Part shown: piece after piece, positions 34,738 to 46,900 of the stretch
Position numbering within the stretch: the first letter of the stretch is position 1
Layout of the letters: the number at the start of each line of letters is the position of its first letter
Source: Aculops lycopersici
Lineage: Eukaryota; Arthropoda; Arachnida; Trombidiformes; Eriophyidae
DNA: 64,000 nucleotides
Assembly (NCBI GenBank): GCA_015350385.1
Contig: WNKI01000002.1
Location: 932,491 to 996,490 of the forward strand
Direction of reading: 5' to 3'
Position numbers and translations under genes: made by a program
The notes under the pieces: model-generated
What the model was told of the DNA's origin: nothing
What the model saw: only the letters and a program-made list of their open reading frames with translations
Databases searched by the model: none

Positions 34738-37700
34738 ATGTCAGATACATCTGATCGAGAAATCAAAGATCTTCTTCAACTATCACCAATCAAGACAATG
34801 GAGAAGGCTATCGATTATGCTCCAGTGAACATGACAGGTTTCACCAAGCTAACTTCATCCAACTTTAGCGCTTGGAAATGGAGCCTGCGCAATCTGTTTA
34901 AGGACCAAAACCTTTATGATTGCATCACCGTCAACAACATCACCGATCCCCGCAAGGAGAGTCGTGCTCTCAACATTCTGGGCCAAACGTTATCCGACGA
35001 GATCAAGAACAAGGTTATCCATTGCACGACATCCTACTCTCTCTACACAGAGATCGAGTCAATCTTTGTCAACACTTCTTCGTTTCAAGCAACACAGTTG
35101 CACATGCAACTTTCGGGCTTAAAATTTAAGCCAAACAACATCGACGTTGGTCTCTCTGAAGTTCTGGGTTCAGTTGCCCAACTAAAGAATCTCGGAGAAC
35201 CGATGACCGATCGTCATGTTGAAGGAGTCATTCTTAGTGCGCTTCCGCCCTCCTTCCGTACCTTCATCACCGTATGGAAAGGTAAACAGCCAAGTGAGAG
35301 AACCCTGACCAATTTGGCCAACTCGATTCGAGCCGAAATCGAAGACAACAAATTCTTCGAAAACAAAACCGAGAAGGCTCTAGTTGGCAGAGAGGTTCCA
35401 AAGCGAGATTCCGAGGCCCAAGCAAGCAAGCGATTCCGTGGCGACTGTAATTACTGCAAGAAGCCGGGGCATATGGTTCGTGATTGCCGGAAACTAAAGA
35501 AGAAGAAGGAGCTTGATGCCAAGCAATCCGGTAGCGTTCCGAAAGTCGAGCCAACCAAGGCGGACACCTCCAATAAGAACAAAAACGCGGAAGCTGGATT
35601 CATGGCCGTGGACAGCAATGTCACTCTTCAAGCATCGCAATGGCTTGCCGATAGTGGAGCATCTCGCCATATGACTCCGCATAAGCAATGGTTTCACTCC
35701 TATCTTGAATTCGACGAGCCAATCAACTTCGCTATGGGAAACGACACCACAATCCAAGCCTACGGTTCAGGGGATATAGAGACAACAGCCGGCACCATTC
35801 ATCAAGTTTATTATGTGCCAGAAGTATCCACTAACTTGTTCTCTATATCATCAGCCGCTCGTCGTGGCATAACCGTCAACTACGATCAAGATGGAGTATC
35901 TCTGTACTCCAATGACAAACTCCTAATCCGAGGCGAGCTGATCGACACTCTCTACGTACTGGAATTTGAAATTTGTGCTGAATACCAACAGGTTTTTGTA
36001 GCCCGAAGCGAGGCCCACTGGCACGCGATCTTGGGTCACATTTCGAAGAGCTCGATCAAGGACATCGCCAAAAGTGGAGCTATCAAAGACCTCAAAATCT
36101 CGAGCAATGACAGTCAAACCTGCGCTGACTGTGCATTGAACAAACAACACGCTAGATCCCATCCAACACGCACCACTCCTAGGTCCAGCACCCCCGGTGA
36201 GACAATCCATTTTGACACCGTGGGGCCAATCAAGATCACCTCAATTGGAGGAAACAAGTACTTTGTTCTAGCCAAAGACGAAGCGTCGGGCTTCCGTCAT
36301 GTCGCCTTCGTCTCGAAGAAAGAATTTGTTCCAATCAAGGTACGCAATATTCTCCAATCCATCAAACTTGACCTAGGGAAGCTACCCACCAAGATCTTCT
36401 CAGACAATGGCACCGAGTATGTTAACCACAAACTTAGTGAATTTTTAGAGGACAATTCAATTCTCCACGACCGATCCGTACGATACACACCTCAACAAAA
36501 CGGACTCATAGAGCGCGATATCCGTACCATTGTCGAGGCTGCACGAACCATGCTGAACGCATCAAAGCTAAAACCAGGGTTGTGGGCAGAAGCCGTAAAT
36601 TCAGCCGTATACCTATTGAATAGAGTACCGAAGAGCACCAATCCAATGATCACCCCATTTGAACTATGGTATAAACGTAAACCATCAGCTAATCATCTGC
36701 ATGTCTTCGGCTGCCCTGTCGTTACCAAAACTCCCAAGCCATACATTGGTCACAAATTTGCAGAAACCGGCAAAGTTCAATATTTTGTTGGTTACACCGA
36801 ACGTACATTCACCTTCCGGATTTATGATCCTGAAGATGATTGCGTGAGAACTGAGTGCAACTTGAAGTTTTTAGATACATCCGTCATTCAATCTCAGTCA
36901 CCCGCCCAAGGAAACGTACCAGAGCTCATTGATTCCAATCCAATCATCTATGCAAGTGACTACTCACCGCAAATAGAGGAGCTAGAAGTCGATGATGACA
37001 AGTCATATGTGAGCGCCGCCGACATGGATCACATCGAGATCCAAGAGGAACCCGAACAAGTCACTGGGGAATCAATACCGACAACAGTCGACGAATCCAA
37101 TCAAGATCGTGAAGACAGTACAAACAGACCGAACATCGTTCAGGAAGAAACTGGATCCGATTCCCAGCATGCTCCTACTACCAACAAGCTCCTGAAGAGG
37201 TTACTTATCGATGACAAACTACCCGAGGTAGTAGGACGTCGACTTCGTAACCGAGAACAGGTTAACATTTGCAAGGTTGACTTGTCGGAGGATCCATCCA
37301 ACTACAAAGACGCGATGACCCGACCTGATCGCGACCTCTGGCTCAAAGCAATGAAAGAGGAAATGGATTCAATGAGCAAGACCCAAGTTTGGCGACTCGT
37401 TGACAAACCAGCCGAAGCTAACTTGATATCGAATCGCTGGGTTTTCAAATCAAAGAGGGGACCAGAAGGAATCAGATACAGAGCAAGATTTGTCGCACGT
37501 GGCTTTAGCCAAATTCCCGGAGTTGATTACAGCGAGACATACTCGCCCGTAGTCAATATGCTTTCAGTAAGATTGCTACTAGCCTACGCATCTCTGGTTC
37601 ACCTCAACATCAAGCAATTTGACGTTAAAACTGCCTTCCTCTATGGCGACATAGAGGAAGACCTGTTCATGACGCAACCGGAAGGATTTGAGGATGGCAG

Positions 37701-40638
37701 CAAGCGAGTCTGTAAACTTCAAAGAAGCTTGTACGGACTCAAACAGAGTCCGCGTCAGTGGAATAGAAAATTTTCCGATTTTCTAACTTCACTGAATTTA
37801 CGTACATCCGACTATGACAACTGTATCTTCTTCCGGACAGAACCAAAGAAGTTGTTCATCGCAGTCTACGTCGACGACGGTTTGATATTAGCAGAAGACA
37901 AGAAAGAAATCGAATTGGTCGTTTCCAAGATGAAGCAACACTTTGAGATCCATGAGGTTGAGTGCGCTAACTTTCTAGGCTTCCAAATCAAATTCACAAA
38001 GGGAGGCAATATCATGATCCACCAGGAAACTTATATTAGCAAGATGCTAGATAAGTTCAACATGTCACGCTCAACTTCAGTCGAGAATCCATGCGCCTTC
38101 GCCAACTCAAGCGATGATACTAGACCACTTTCGACTTCAATCCCTTACCGCGAGGCTATCGGCAGCCTGAGTTGGGCCACCAACATCACCCGAGTAGACA
38201 TCGCTTACAGTGTCAACAAGCTCAGTAGGAAAGTCGCTAACCCAACCGAAGAAGATTGGACATCCATCAAGAGGATATTTAGATATCTAACCGACAAACG
38301 TGATCTCGCCATATCCTACGAGGGGCAATCCAGCGAGCTTATTGGATATAGTGATTCTGACTTTGCCGGTGACGAGAGTAGAAAATCAACCACAGGTTAC
38401 GTGATATTGTTTGCGGGAGGGCCCATATTATGGAAAACCCAACGCCAAACAATAGTCACGCTCTCGTCGACCGAGGCCGAGCTCGTTAGTCTTTGCTCCC
38501 TCATTAAGGAACTAATTTGGGTCCGGTCCTTATGCATTGAGCTAGGAATGATATCAACCCAACCGACACAAGTCTTGTGCGACAACTCGAGTACCATCAA
38601 GATTATCAACAACCAATCAAGCTCTCAACGCACCAGGCACCTGGGCGTCAAGGCGGCATTCAGCCGTGAACAAATTAAAGACAATCAAATTGTCGTAAAA
38701 CACGTAAGCACAACAGACCAATTAGCCGACTTACTAACCAAACCGATGCTCACCAGCAAGTACATCACCAACAGGAACAAACTTATGACCGTTTTGAGCT
38801 TATTAGCGGCGCTCTGCATCACGACCTCCGGCATGGTTTTCGAGGGTACCAAACCCATCATCTGGGTACCAACCCGCTATTATATCGATGGAGGAGTCGT
38901 TTTCTATGACATCCTTATCAAATTCAAAGACACCTGCGAAGCCATCCAATCCTCCAACGTTGTAGGAGCGCATCTACAAGCTCATCGTGGGTTTCCGGTC
39001 TACCAACCCTACCAACAAGGAGCAAGGATCCCAAATCCAAGTCAACATCTGTTCGGTTCAGTTCCTTCACAGCCTAGCCCCTCACACTTGAGGATCACGA
39101 GAAACGCAAATTTGGTGCCGTCGTCACCAAAATCACAACTAGTACCGAATCCTGCCATTCAATCCAACACAAATCTACAAGACATCATGACCCAGTCACT
39201 ACACGGTGATTGCAAGCAACTTTATGCGAGCCAGATTACACAACAAGTAGTCGAGCTTTCTAACAAAAAGCTGGACTGCGATGTGAATCCAAGGCTAAAA
39301 CGAGGCGCTCTTAGTACCGGAATCCAACTGGCAACCAAGTTCATCAATTTTGAATCCAGCGTAAGGACAATTGTCATCACCTGTATTACAAACTTGGTAG
39401 TCCGATGGATACATAAGTTGGATCCCAACTCCGATGAAAATCAATTGAAGAATAGAATCAATTTATTAGCAGCTGAGTCTGCAAAACATGAATTCCAACT
39501 CGCCTCCAACCAGAAACTGCATCAGCATATTATTGACTCCATTTATGCTCTCAAGAAGGATGTGTTAACCTTACAAGTTGATCAACGTTACCTTTCGAGT
39601 GTAATGCCTCATGTATCATGGGCAGCCACAACCCTACAGTTAGTTATTGCCGAAGCTGCCGGTCATCTTCGAGCGATTATAGACGAAGCAAGTTTTTGCC
39701 GAGTATCAACTGAGGATGTGGCCTCATTATTCAACATAACAGAACTGCACGGGGTCAATAAGAAAAACACGAGAATCGAGGCCATCGAGATGCCCACATC
39801 TGATACGTTGCACATGGTTTTTTCAGTTAATACCAAGTCTCCCGACGCCGACGTCTACCTTGTCAACGCCTTCAACTATTATGAGAACTTGACCGAGTCC
39901 CCATCTTGGATGACCTATGAAGGAGGCCGGTTACTTATGTTTAACAAAACAAACAACTGTATCAAGCAAGTAAGTCATCCAGTGGATGACGAGATCAACG
40001 ACAAGTGCCTCATCAAAGATTATGTGGACCCCACCTTGAGCCGCTGGAGACCGACATCCATCGACGACATTTATTCGTTCAATAATACCGTTCAAGTCAA
40101 AGAAAGTCTACACCATATGTACGTGTATTGTTTCCCTCATAATATTATCGTGAACAATAACACCTTGCCGTGTCCACCAAATGTATTTCGTCTGCATTAC
40201 ATGCAACCCTTCGAAATACCAATCACCGGCTTCACACACCATCCAGTCTATCGTATACGCAATATGACCTCCGTGGCGGTCGACTCAATACACATGGGTC
40301 ATTTCCAAATGGGCTCCGAGGCCGTCGACCTACATCGTTGGTACGTGAAGATGCGACAACTTTCTCAAGACAACAAAGAGCTCCGTTCAACCTCTAGCCT
40401 TGTTGTCTTCGGAAACAATGGTCATGGTCACATTATGGTCATCTCCATAGTGATACACATCGTTGTAACCCTCATAGTTGTCCTAATCATGCGCAATCGT
40501 CAAACTATCAATCAAGCACTTGGACTCACCAACACAACACTTCAAGGATCAGACAATCCCACTGCTGTGGAGCTCAGCGACAGATCGATCAATATCAGTT
40601 ACTCCAGTCGTGTAACACCCGAAACCAGGGTAGTTTAA
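34738..40638 (+). CDS. copia gag-pol polyprotein fused in frame to an envelope-like glycoprotein
   Basis: A 1966-residue intact frame. Gag comes first (about 20-230), with a CCHC knuckle CNYCKKPGHMVRDC near 237. The aspartic protease is WLADSGAS at 302-309. The integrase zinc-binding region begins near 428 (HWHAILGH...CADCALNK), and its D,D,E core includes HFDTVGP (about 492), SDNGTEY (about 555) and QQNGLIERD (about 587). Reverse transcriptase spans about 868-1110 with YVDD at 1044-1047, and RNase H about 1201-1330 (GYSDSDFAGD, LSSTEAEL). About 600 further residues follow: a hydrophobic segment near 1352 like an internal signal peptide, RLKR at 1519-1522 then GALSTG like a furin site with fusion peptide, several N-glycosylation sites and paired Cys, and a membrane anchor about 1897-1915 before a basic tail. 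Pol assignments are firm. The envelope role is inferred from architecture only; a class I fusion-type glycoprotein is my best guess. Confidence 0.93.
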   Translation: MSDTSDREIKDLLQLSPIKTMEKAIDYAPVNMTGFTKLTSSNFSAWKWSLRNLFKDQNLYDCITVNNITDPRKESRALNILGQTLSDEIKNKVIHCTTSYSLYTEIESIFVNTSSFQATQLHMQLSGLKFKPNNIDVGLSEVLGSVAQLKNLGEPMTDRHVEGVILSALPPSFRTFITVWKGKQPSERTLTNLANSIRAEIEDNKFFENKTEKALVGREVPKRDSEAQASKRFRGDCNYCKKPGHMVRDCRKLKKKKELDAKQSGSVPKVEPTKADTSNKNKNAEAGFMAVDSNVTLQASQWLADSGASRHMTPHKQWFHSYLEFDEPINFAMGNDTTIQAYGSGDIETTAGTIHQVYYVPEVSTNLFSISSAARRGITVNYDQDGVSLYSNDKLLIRGELIDTLYVLEFEICAEYQQVFVARSEAHWHAILGHISKSSIKDIAKSGAIKDLKISSNDSQTCADCALNKQHARSHPTRTTPRSSTPGETIHFDTVGPIKITSIGGNKYFVLAKDEASGFRHVAFVSKKEFVPIKVRNILQSIKLDLGKLPTKIFSDNGTEYVNHKLSEFLEDNSILHDRSVRYTPQQNGLIERDIRTIVEAARTMLNASKLKPGLWAEAVNSAVYLLNRVPKSTNPMITPFELWYKRKPSANHLHVFGCPVVTKTPKPYIGHKFAETGKVQYFVGYTERTFTFRIYDPEDDCVRTECNLKFLDTSVIQSQSPAQGNVPELIDSNPIIYASDYSPQIEELEVDDDKSYVSAADMDHIEIQEEPEQVTGESIPTTVDESNQDREDSTNRPNIVQEETGSDSQHAPTTNKLLKRLLIDDKLPEVVGRRLRNREQVNICKVDLSEDPSNYKDAMTRPDRDLWLKAMKEEMDSMSKTQVWRLVDKPAEANLISNRWVFKSKRGPEGIRYRARFVARGFSQIPGVDYSETYSPVVNMLSVRLLLAYASLVHLNIKQFDVKTAFLYGDIEEDLFMTQPEGFEDGSKRVCKLQRSLYGLKQSPRQWNRKFSDFLTSLNLRTSDYDNCIFFRTEPKKLFIAVYVDDGLILAEDKKEIELVVSKMKQHFEIHEVECANFLGFQIKFTKGGNIMIHQETYISKMLDKFNMSRSTSVENPCAFANSSDDTRPLSTSIPYREAIGSLSWATNITRVDIAYSVNKLSRKVANPTEEDWTSIKRIFRYLTDKRDLAISYEGQSSELIGYSDSDFAGDESRKSTTGYVILFAGGPILWKTQRQTIVTLSSTEAELVSLCSLIKELIWVRSLCIELGMISTQPTQVLCDNSSTIKIINNQSSSQRTRHLGVKAAFSREQIKDNQIVVKHVSTTDQLADLLTKPMLTSKYITNRNKLMTVLSLLAALCITTSGMVFEGTKPIIWVPTRYYIDGGVVFYDILIKFKDTCEAIQSSNVVGAHLQAHRGFPVYQPYQQGARIPNPSQHLFGSVPSQPSPSHLRITRNANLVPSSPKSQLVPNPAIQSNTNLQDIMTQSLHGDCKQLYASQITQQVVELSNKKLDCDVNPRLKRGALSTGIQLATKFINFESSVRTIVITCITNLVVRWIHKLDPNSDENQLKNRINLLAAESAKHEFQLASNQKLHQHIIDSIYALKKDVLTLQVDQRYLSSVMPHVSWAATTLQLVIAEAAGHLRAIIDEASFCRVSTEDVASLFNITELHGVNKKNTRIEAIEMPTSDTLHMVFSVNTKSPDADVYLVNAFNYYENLTESPSWMTYEGGRLLMFNKTNNCIKQVSHPVDDEINDKCLIKDYVDPTLSRWRPTSIDDIYSFNNTVQVKESLHHMYVYCFPHNIIVNNNTLPCPPNVFRLHYMQPFEIPITGFTHHPVYRIRNMTSVAVDSIHMGHFQMGSEAVDLHRWYVKMRQLSQDNKELRSTSSLVVFGNNGHGHIMVISIVIHIVVTLIVVLIMRNRQTINQALGLTNTTLQGSDNPTAVELSDRSINISYSSRVTPETRVV

Positions 40639-40654
40639 CCCAAGAAGTTCACAC

Positions 40655-40664
40655 TAAGGGAGGG
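40655..40664 (+). other. polypurine tract
   Basis: The purine run AAGGGAGGG, in CTAAGGGAGGG, directly abuts the right LTR (40665). This is where plus-strand DNA priming is expected. Confidence 0.85.
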
Positions 40665-40780
40665 TGTTACTAATTACATTGTCATCTGTAGTTTGAACTT
40701 CTCTCTCGAGAGAGACGAGCTTGTGCTCGTCTCTCTCTTCCAATAAAGTCAGTCCCAATATGTCCCTTGTCCGTTTAACA
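40665..40780 (+). repeat. right LTR (116 bp)
   Basis: Same 116 bases as the left LTR with no difference seen. It includes the hairpin (40708-40737) and AATAAA (40742-40747), which would end the element's transcript. Confidence 0.95.
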
Positions 40781-40785
40781 GCTAG
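40781..40785. repeat. target-site duplication GCTAG, right copy
   Basis: Exact match to the left copy at 34415-34419. Confidence 0.95.
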
Positions 40786-40941
40786 GTTCATTGATTCATT
40801 CACTCGTTCGTGTACAACAACTTTCAAAAGAAAACTAAAACAATAAGAGAGTTTTTTAATCTGGTTATATTGAGCAATAGTCTTGAATATTGTGTAATCA
40901 AGCTAGGCGGACGTAGAAGTCGTTTTCACCTGCTGATGCTG

Positions 40942-43900
40942 CTAGGCACCCGAATGGAGCTTGTTGTAATGATCGGCCACCACATAGTATAGCGGCATCG
41001 CCATTTGCTTGTGACTAGCCGTCGGTTGGGGCAGCGTCTTGACAGGTGCTGGTTGTTGCAGGTGATCTTTGAGGATAAATTTGAACTGTACATCTTGCTC
41101 TGTGTTATGTAAACTCGTTGTTGAGCCATCGGGTTTGAGGCTTCTATCTGGCGGCCCTCGAGGCGCTATTCGTTTGTTTAAAAAGCTGGCCTGGTTCTTT
41201 GTCGACTCGAAAATAGTCATCGTCGGTCTTAGCGTCGACGTTGTACCTGTCGCTGTTTTTGCGTCATCCTTACCTGTTGAAGGAAACGTCCTGTTTACAG
41301 AAATGTCCTGCACCCTCTCTAATCTTGGCGTATCCATGGTGCTGGATGTAGTTGTAGTGGTTGTTGGTCCTCTGGTTGGTGTTGAGGCCAACATCGAGCT
41401 TGGCCTATGGAATTTGTTTCCCTTATTATAATCATTATATGGCCGCTTGGTGCTCGTGGTTTGCTTGATATCGCTGCCGTAGGCTGCAATGGGCGGAAAT
41501 CGCCTGCTTATAGATGGATCCTCGGTGGTTGAGGTGAATGGTTCAAAGTTGGAATCCAAACCGGAGGGAGTGGAAGTCAGATGGTGTCTCGAATGGCGCG
41601 GCGTTTGTTTGGTGGTTAAATGTGACACTCTCTTGCTTGTAACCAATCCTTGCATCTTCCTCTTGTTCAACAAACTGGAGATAATCTTTCGAGCACCCAG
41701 AGCGCCAACCACTTCGCCGATGCTAAATTTTGCCGAGTTTTTAGCAAAGGGATTCAATATTGAGTGGCTATTTGCTGAGGCTGCCGCCGTGACTGTCGGC
41801 GCCGCATTAACTGATGTATAGCTAGCCACGGGCGACGATGCCGAGCCAAAGGGCGAGCCTCGCGACCTAGAGAATAGACTAGACAAACCGGAAGCTGGAG
41901 AGCTTACAGGTTGTTGTTGCTGCTGAGCCATCAGTTGGGGTCCTTGAGCCCCATGGACGATTGTAGAAATGATCGACTCAATCACAGGTAAATCCTTACT
42001 TGACAACAAATCATCGTCATCATCTTCATCGTCGTCGTCGCTTTCCTCGTCATCGTCGTACTGTTTCTTTTTCTTCCTTTTCCTCTTCCTCTTGTCATTG
42101 CTCTTTTCTGATTTTGTTTCACTAATCAGATTGCTCTCTTCGGCTGCCATTTGTTGCTGTTGTTTCAATAAACTCGCTGGCGTCGCTAGAGAATAGTAGT
42201 GGCCACTTTCCAGAGGGCTCAAGGCACCTGAATTTAGCTGGTGGTAAGTGGGTTTATGATGGTGCTGCTGGTTGGCTGTTACCGCCGATAGGATTGGCAA
42301 GAAGTTGGGCGGGGCCAGCAGGGTATCGGAGGCGGCCACTTGTTGCTGACCGGCTAGATAGTGGTCGCGCAAAGCTAGCGCGAGTTGGGGCACACTATCT
42401 GAACTGATCTCATCAAACAGGAAGTCGTTTGAGGACGCAGCAGAGGCGGCACCTGAACCGGAAGTCGGGTTGCCAACCGAAGTTTGTAGGCCAGGATTTG
42501 TGGTGGCAAGTCCGCTGCTCGGAGGACTCATTGTATTACTGATGATACCAGAGGGATGTTGATGGCCCAGGATGCTAGAAATAGACGCGGCACTGGGCGG
42601 AAGTCCATGAGCGCCACCTGTGGATTGTGGTTGCGGGTGGGCGCTTACCGCCGCAGTGACTCCGGAATTTGTGGTCCCATCAAACGTAACTCCAGGTTGA
42701 CTGCTTCCATTCAAAGAGTGACTACCACCACCACCACCACTCGTTAATCCATTATTTGTTGCCACCAACTCGGCCAGCTGACTCTTGGTCACCAACTGGC
42801 TACCGTGATTCCCACCGACTTCGCCGAGTTGATTGCCGTTGCTTGTCTCGTAAACTGCCACTGGAACTCTTATATACTTGACCTTCAACCTGGCAGCCGG
42901 TGGTCGTCTTGCAGCTTGCGCGATAAATCTCTCGATGGCGCTAAAATCCTTTTGCTTGAGCAGAGTTTTGTCGCGACCCCAAATTGCGGGGTTCAAAAGG
43001 TTGCGCCAAAACGAGGGACCGGGTGCGAGTGGTTGGTGGTAGGTTTGCTGATTGTTACCATTGAACTGACTACTGTACTGGCCACTAGTTGACGAGGATC
43101 CATCGTTGCTAGTGTTTGAGTTACCTGCGTTGCCATTGATGCTAGCACCGCTTGTTGACGAGGCCTGTGCACTTAGGGCGGCCGCATTCTGGGCCGCCGA
43201 GATCGAGTTGATGGCGTTGGCCAAGGCGGCAGCGGGCGAGGTTTCAATATCATTTCCGCCAACCATCTCCTCCACCAGAGAAGCCAACGAGGTTAGCTCA
43301 ACCAAAGAGGCGGTCGCTTGCTGTAGTCTAGTTAGGGCCGTTGTCGCTGCACTTGCTGGTTGGTTGCCAATAATCTGGTTTCCATTCGAGCTGAGGTGGT
43401 TGTTGGTATTTCCATTACTATTACTAGCTAGGGGAGTACGAGCACTCGATGGCGAGTGATTGCCTGCACTCGACTCTGGATGCACCGAGTTGACAGTGGA
43501 AACGCTATGCGCTGCGTCCAATGACGTTACTCCCGAGGAGGGTTGGTAGTTGTGTATGGTGTTTTGACTAGCCGCTAGAGTTGTTGGCAAACGGTGATTC
43601 GAGGGGTAGAGTTGAGACGGGGGTGCAACAGGTTGCGTTGGGTGGTGGACTGTGTGAAATGTGCTGCTAGTGGTTGAAACCTCGTTTGGATAGAGGGCAC
43701 TATGAATCGGCATTGCCGCCGGGGGTAAAGTGTATGGATGCACGTGATGCGCCGGGCTCACCGATATTGGACTTGAAGCTTGAGCGAGCGTTTGTACACT
43801 TGGTCCTGATATCAATCTAATCCGCTGAGGCACTTGATAGACTTGATGAGTGGGCATCGAATTGAATGCTGAGCCACCAGCGCCGAGGAACCTAACAAAA

Positions 43901-46900
43901 GGTGGCAGCGCCATTGGTGGCCGGTTCATCATGTTAAATCTACTGTTTAGTTTGGATAGAGGCGTCTGAAGCGAACCGGAAGCTGTTATGGTGCCACCTG
44001 TTAGAGTCGGCAGCTTGACCAAATAAGCTGGGGCTGAAGTTAGTGGAAATCTATCCGACAGCAACTTCACTGGATTCACCTGTTGAATGGGCGCATGCAT
44101 CATGCTAGGAGGCGCGAGCAGTTGAGCGGCGGGCATGGTATAGCTAGCGTCCATTGCAACGGGAAATCTCGTCGAGTGGGCGTGGTGACCGAGCCCGCTG
44201 AAGGGGTTCAAGTTGTGGTGATGGTGGAATCTAGGTCTCGGACCGCTACTCAAGGAGTGCAGACGGATTTTAGGCGGCGCCGGCGACAGCGAGTAGTGCG
44301 AAGTCAGCGGGGCTGCACCTGGCGCTTGGAATATCGGCCTCACATTGTGGCTGGCCGCGGTCAACAGGTGAGCGGAAGCTGGAGATAGTGGAGTCAACCT
44401 GATTGATGGAGGCCTGTGACTTCCGATTAGAGGAAGAGAATTTCCAGCTGAAAAAAGGGAGCTGTCTGCAAGCGGCGGGCCAATGTGAGTGCTCTTTGTG
44501 GTCTGACCAAAGGGGTGGACTCTCGCCGATTCGTGCACGAAACTATCCTGCATTATCTGTTTCTCCAGCCACTCAGGTATCGGGCGGCCACCAATGGTAT
44601 CGTCAAAGTCTGTTGAAGGTTGATATATGGAGGAGGAGTTGGGCAATAGGCTATACTCGGTGCCCGCTAGAGTTGACCAAGCACCTGTTGCTAGGAGCTT
44701 GGGATTGTGGTTGCTTGCGCTGGCCAAATTGTTGCCACTTGTTGCCGTTGTTGATTGGCTCGAATCAACAGATGAGCTCGCCACTTGATGCTGCAGCTTA
44801 GCCACATTCTGTTTGAGAGCCTCGATAAAAGCAGACTGTCTAATCTTTTGCTCATCTTGAGGTTGATGGGACTGAAACAAAGTTTGCCTCTGACTCGTGG
44901 CCGCCAGAATGGCGGCGATTAGTTGCTCGCGTTCGCGCTTTTGCTGCTCCTGGTGGCCATTCGTGCTGTTAGACGAAATGTTACCCGTGAGAGAATTGTC
45001 ATTAAAACCACCTTGCGTTAGGAAGCTCGACATTTGATTTGAACTCTCCCCTGATGGACGCGCTTGGTGCCAGTTCGTTTTGCTCGATTTAAAGTTGCCG
45101 CTTCCCGATACACTCGGCGGCGCAGGCAAATTCAAGTCTTGGTAGATTTGAGCCTGTACCTCGTCAGGTATACCAACCAATTTGGCTTGCTTTAGTATTT
45201 GCTCCATTTGCGAATGATACTGTTGCTGTTGTTGTTGCTGCTGTTGGTGTTGCGGGCTCTCTTCTTTTTTGGCCAACAAACTCTCAACGAATTTCATCAG
45301 ATCACTGCTAGCGATCGAGGAAGAGGTCGAGCCATTCATACTGAATGGCGTCCACTTGGGAGTCTCGCCGACAGGTAATTGGCTAGCGGTAGTTCCCAAA
45401 GAGGCTAGCTGGGAGACATAGGTGCTCATGTCTTCCTCGCTCATTGTTATTTGCGCGCCAACAGGTGAGCTCGCCGCCTCGTTGGCATCGACTCCGCCAC
45501 TTCCGGTTTGCGGCAGAACCAGTCTGCCACCTTGCTGCTGCATTGAATGGCCGAAAGGATGGAGCTGATTTGGAAGTTTATAAAACTGACCATTCAATTG
45601 ATGGACTTGAGGCTTCTGATAATTGAGGGATGGCAGAAAGTTGGTTCCGTTGGGCAACATGCTCGCCGGTCGCGGTGTATACACCTGCTGTATCAGACTT
45701 GGCGCCGTTGCTATACCTACTAAATTCGAATGAAGTCCGCTAGCCGGTTCTCTAAGAGGTCTCAATGGTGCAATTGGAGAATGCATGTGTGCTTGTTGGC
45801 TAGCCAAAAATGGTATCTTTGCTATCGGGTTACCAGTGGGTATAGTGGGCATTTGATTAGGACCAAGGACCATCGAGTTTACAAGCTTCCTGTTGCCTGG
45901 ATTTGCAGTAACAGGAGGTTGTTGTTGCTGGTTGTTATTATTGTTGGATGGGTACTGGTGGCTATCGTAAAGGTTTTGACCCAGCAGGTGGTGCAGCATA
46001 TTGAACGAGGCCAAATTTTGAGGTAATAAGTGAGAAAACGCCATAGTGGCCGAAGGACTGACAACAGGTTGCTGCTCTGGCAGCTTAACGTTGAGAGCTA
46101 AGTGCTTTGTTGTGGTCGCCAATTGAGCTGGTACTTTCGAACTAATCGTCGGTGATTGCATAACAGTTGTCGTCGTTGCAAGTTTCACAGGTTGCTGTGA
46201 AGCTTGCGATGGTGGCGACAGGTTAGCCTTCATCTGACCTCGTGAAGCTGCCGCTAGAGCTCGCATTTCATTCAACTGCATCTGCAGTTGCGTCCGGTTT
46301 ACAGAAACAGGTTGCCTCTGTATAAACTCATTGACTAAAGCCGGCCTCTCGATAATGCTAGCCACAAAGCCCAAATGAGCTGGGCTATTGGTGCTAGTTG
46401 GAACGGCATAAGTTGTCGTGGATGGTTGCATCGTGGTTGTCGTGGTGGTTGTGGTGGTTGTGGTTGGCGGTGGTTGCGTGGTACTTGTACCGATGCTAGC
46501 AGAGGTTGCTGGTGTCGACGACAAGGTTGCAGGTTGAAACAAATTAAACGGATGTAGATTAACTTGCGACTCCCCCCGTTGTTGTGACTGTTGCTTCTGG
46601 TGCTGCATCTGGTTGTTAGCTACCATTTGCTGAGTGTACGCCGTGGGTTTGTTCAAAATGTGATGCAACAACAAGGGATTGTGGTGCAAATTTGGATGCG
46701 GATAATTGAACCATTGATTCGACTGACTAGTGCCAGTTCCATTCTGTTGAGATGAGCCTCTGGATTGTTGCGATTCGGTTGCACTGTTGATTGGCGCCGA
46801 AGTGGTTGTTGTCGATTGTGGCGGCGTCGGTGTTGGGGGGTTAGTACGCGAGGTGCTACTAGAATGAGTTGGCGTCGCAAAAGTTGATGTGATAATCCCT

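Larger units (their letters stand above)
34420..40780 (+). mobile_element. complete Ty1/copia LTR retrotransposon with envelope-like domain
   Basis: A 6361-bp element with identical 116-bp LTRs, a 5-bp target duplication, a primer-binding site just after the left LTR, one long polyprotein frame and a polypurine tract just before the right LTR. The order protease, integrase, reverse transcriptase, RNase H is the copia order. Identical LTRs and an intact frame indicate a recent insertion that may still be mobile. It lies about 160 bp downstream of, and antisense to, the giant secreted-protein gene. Confidence 0.97.
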
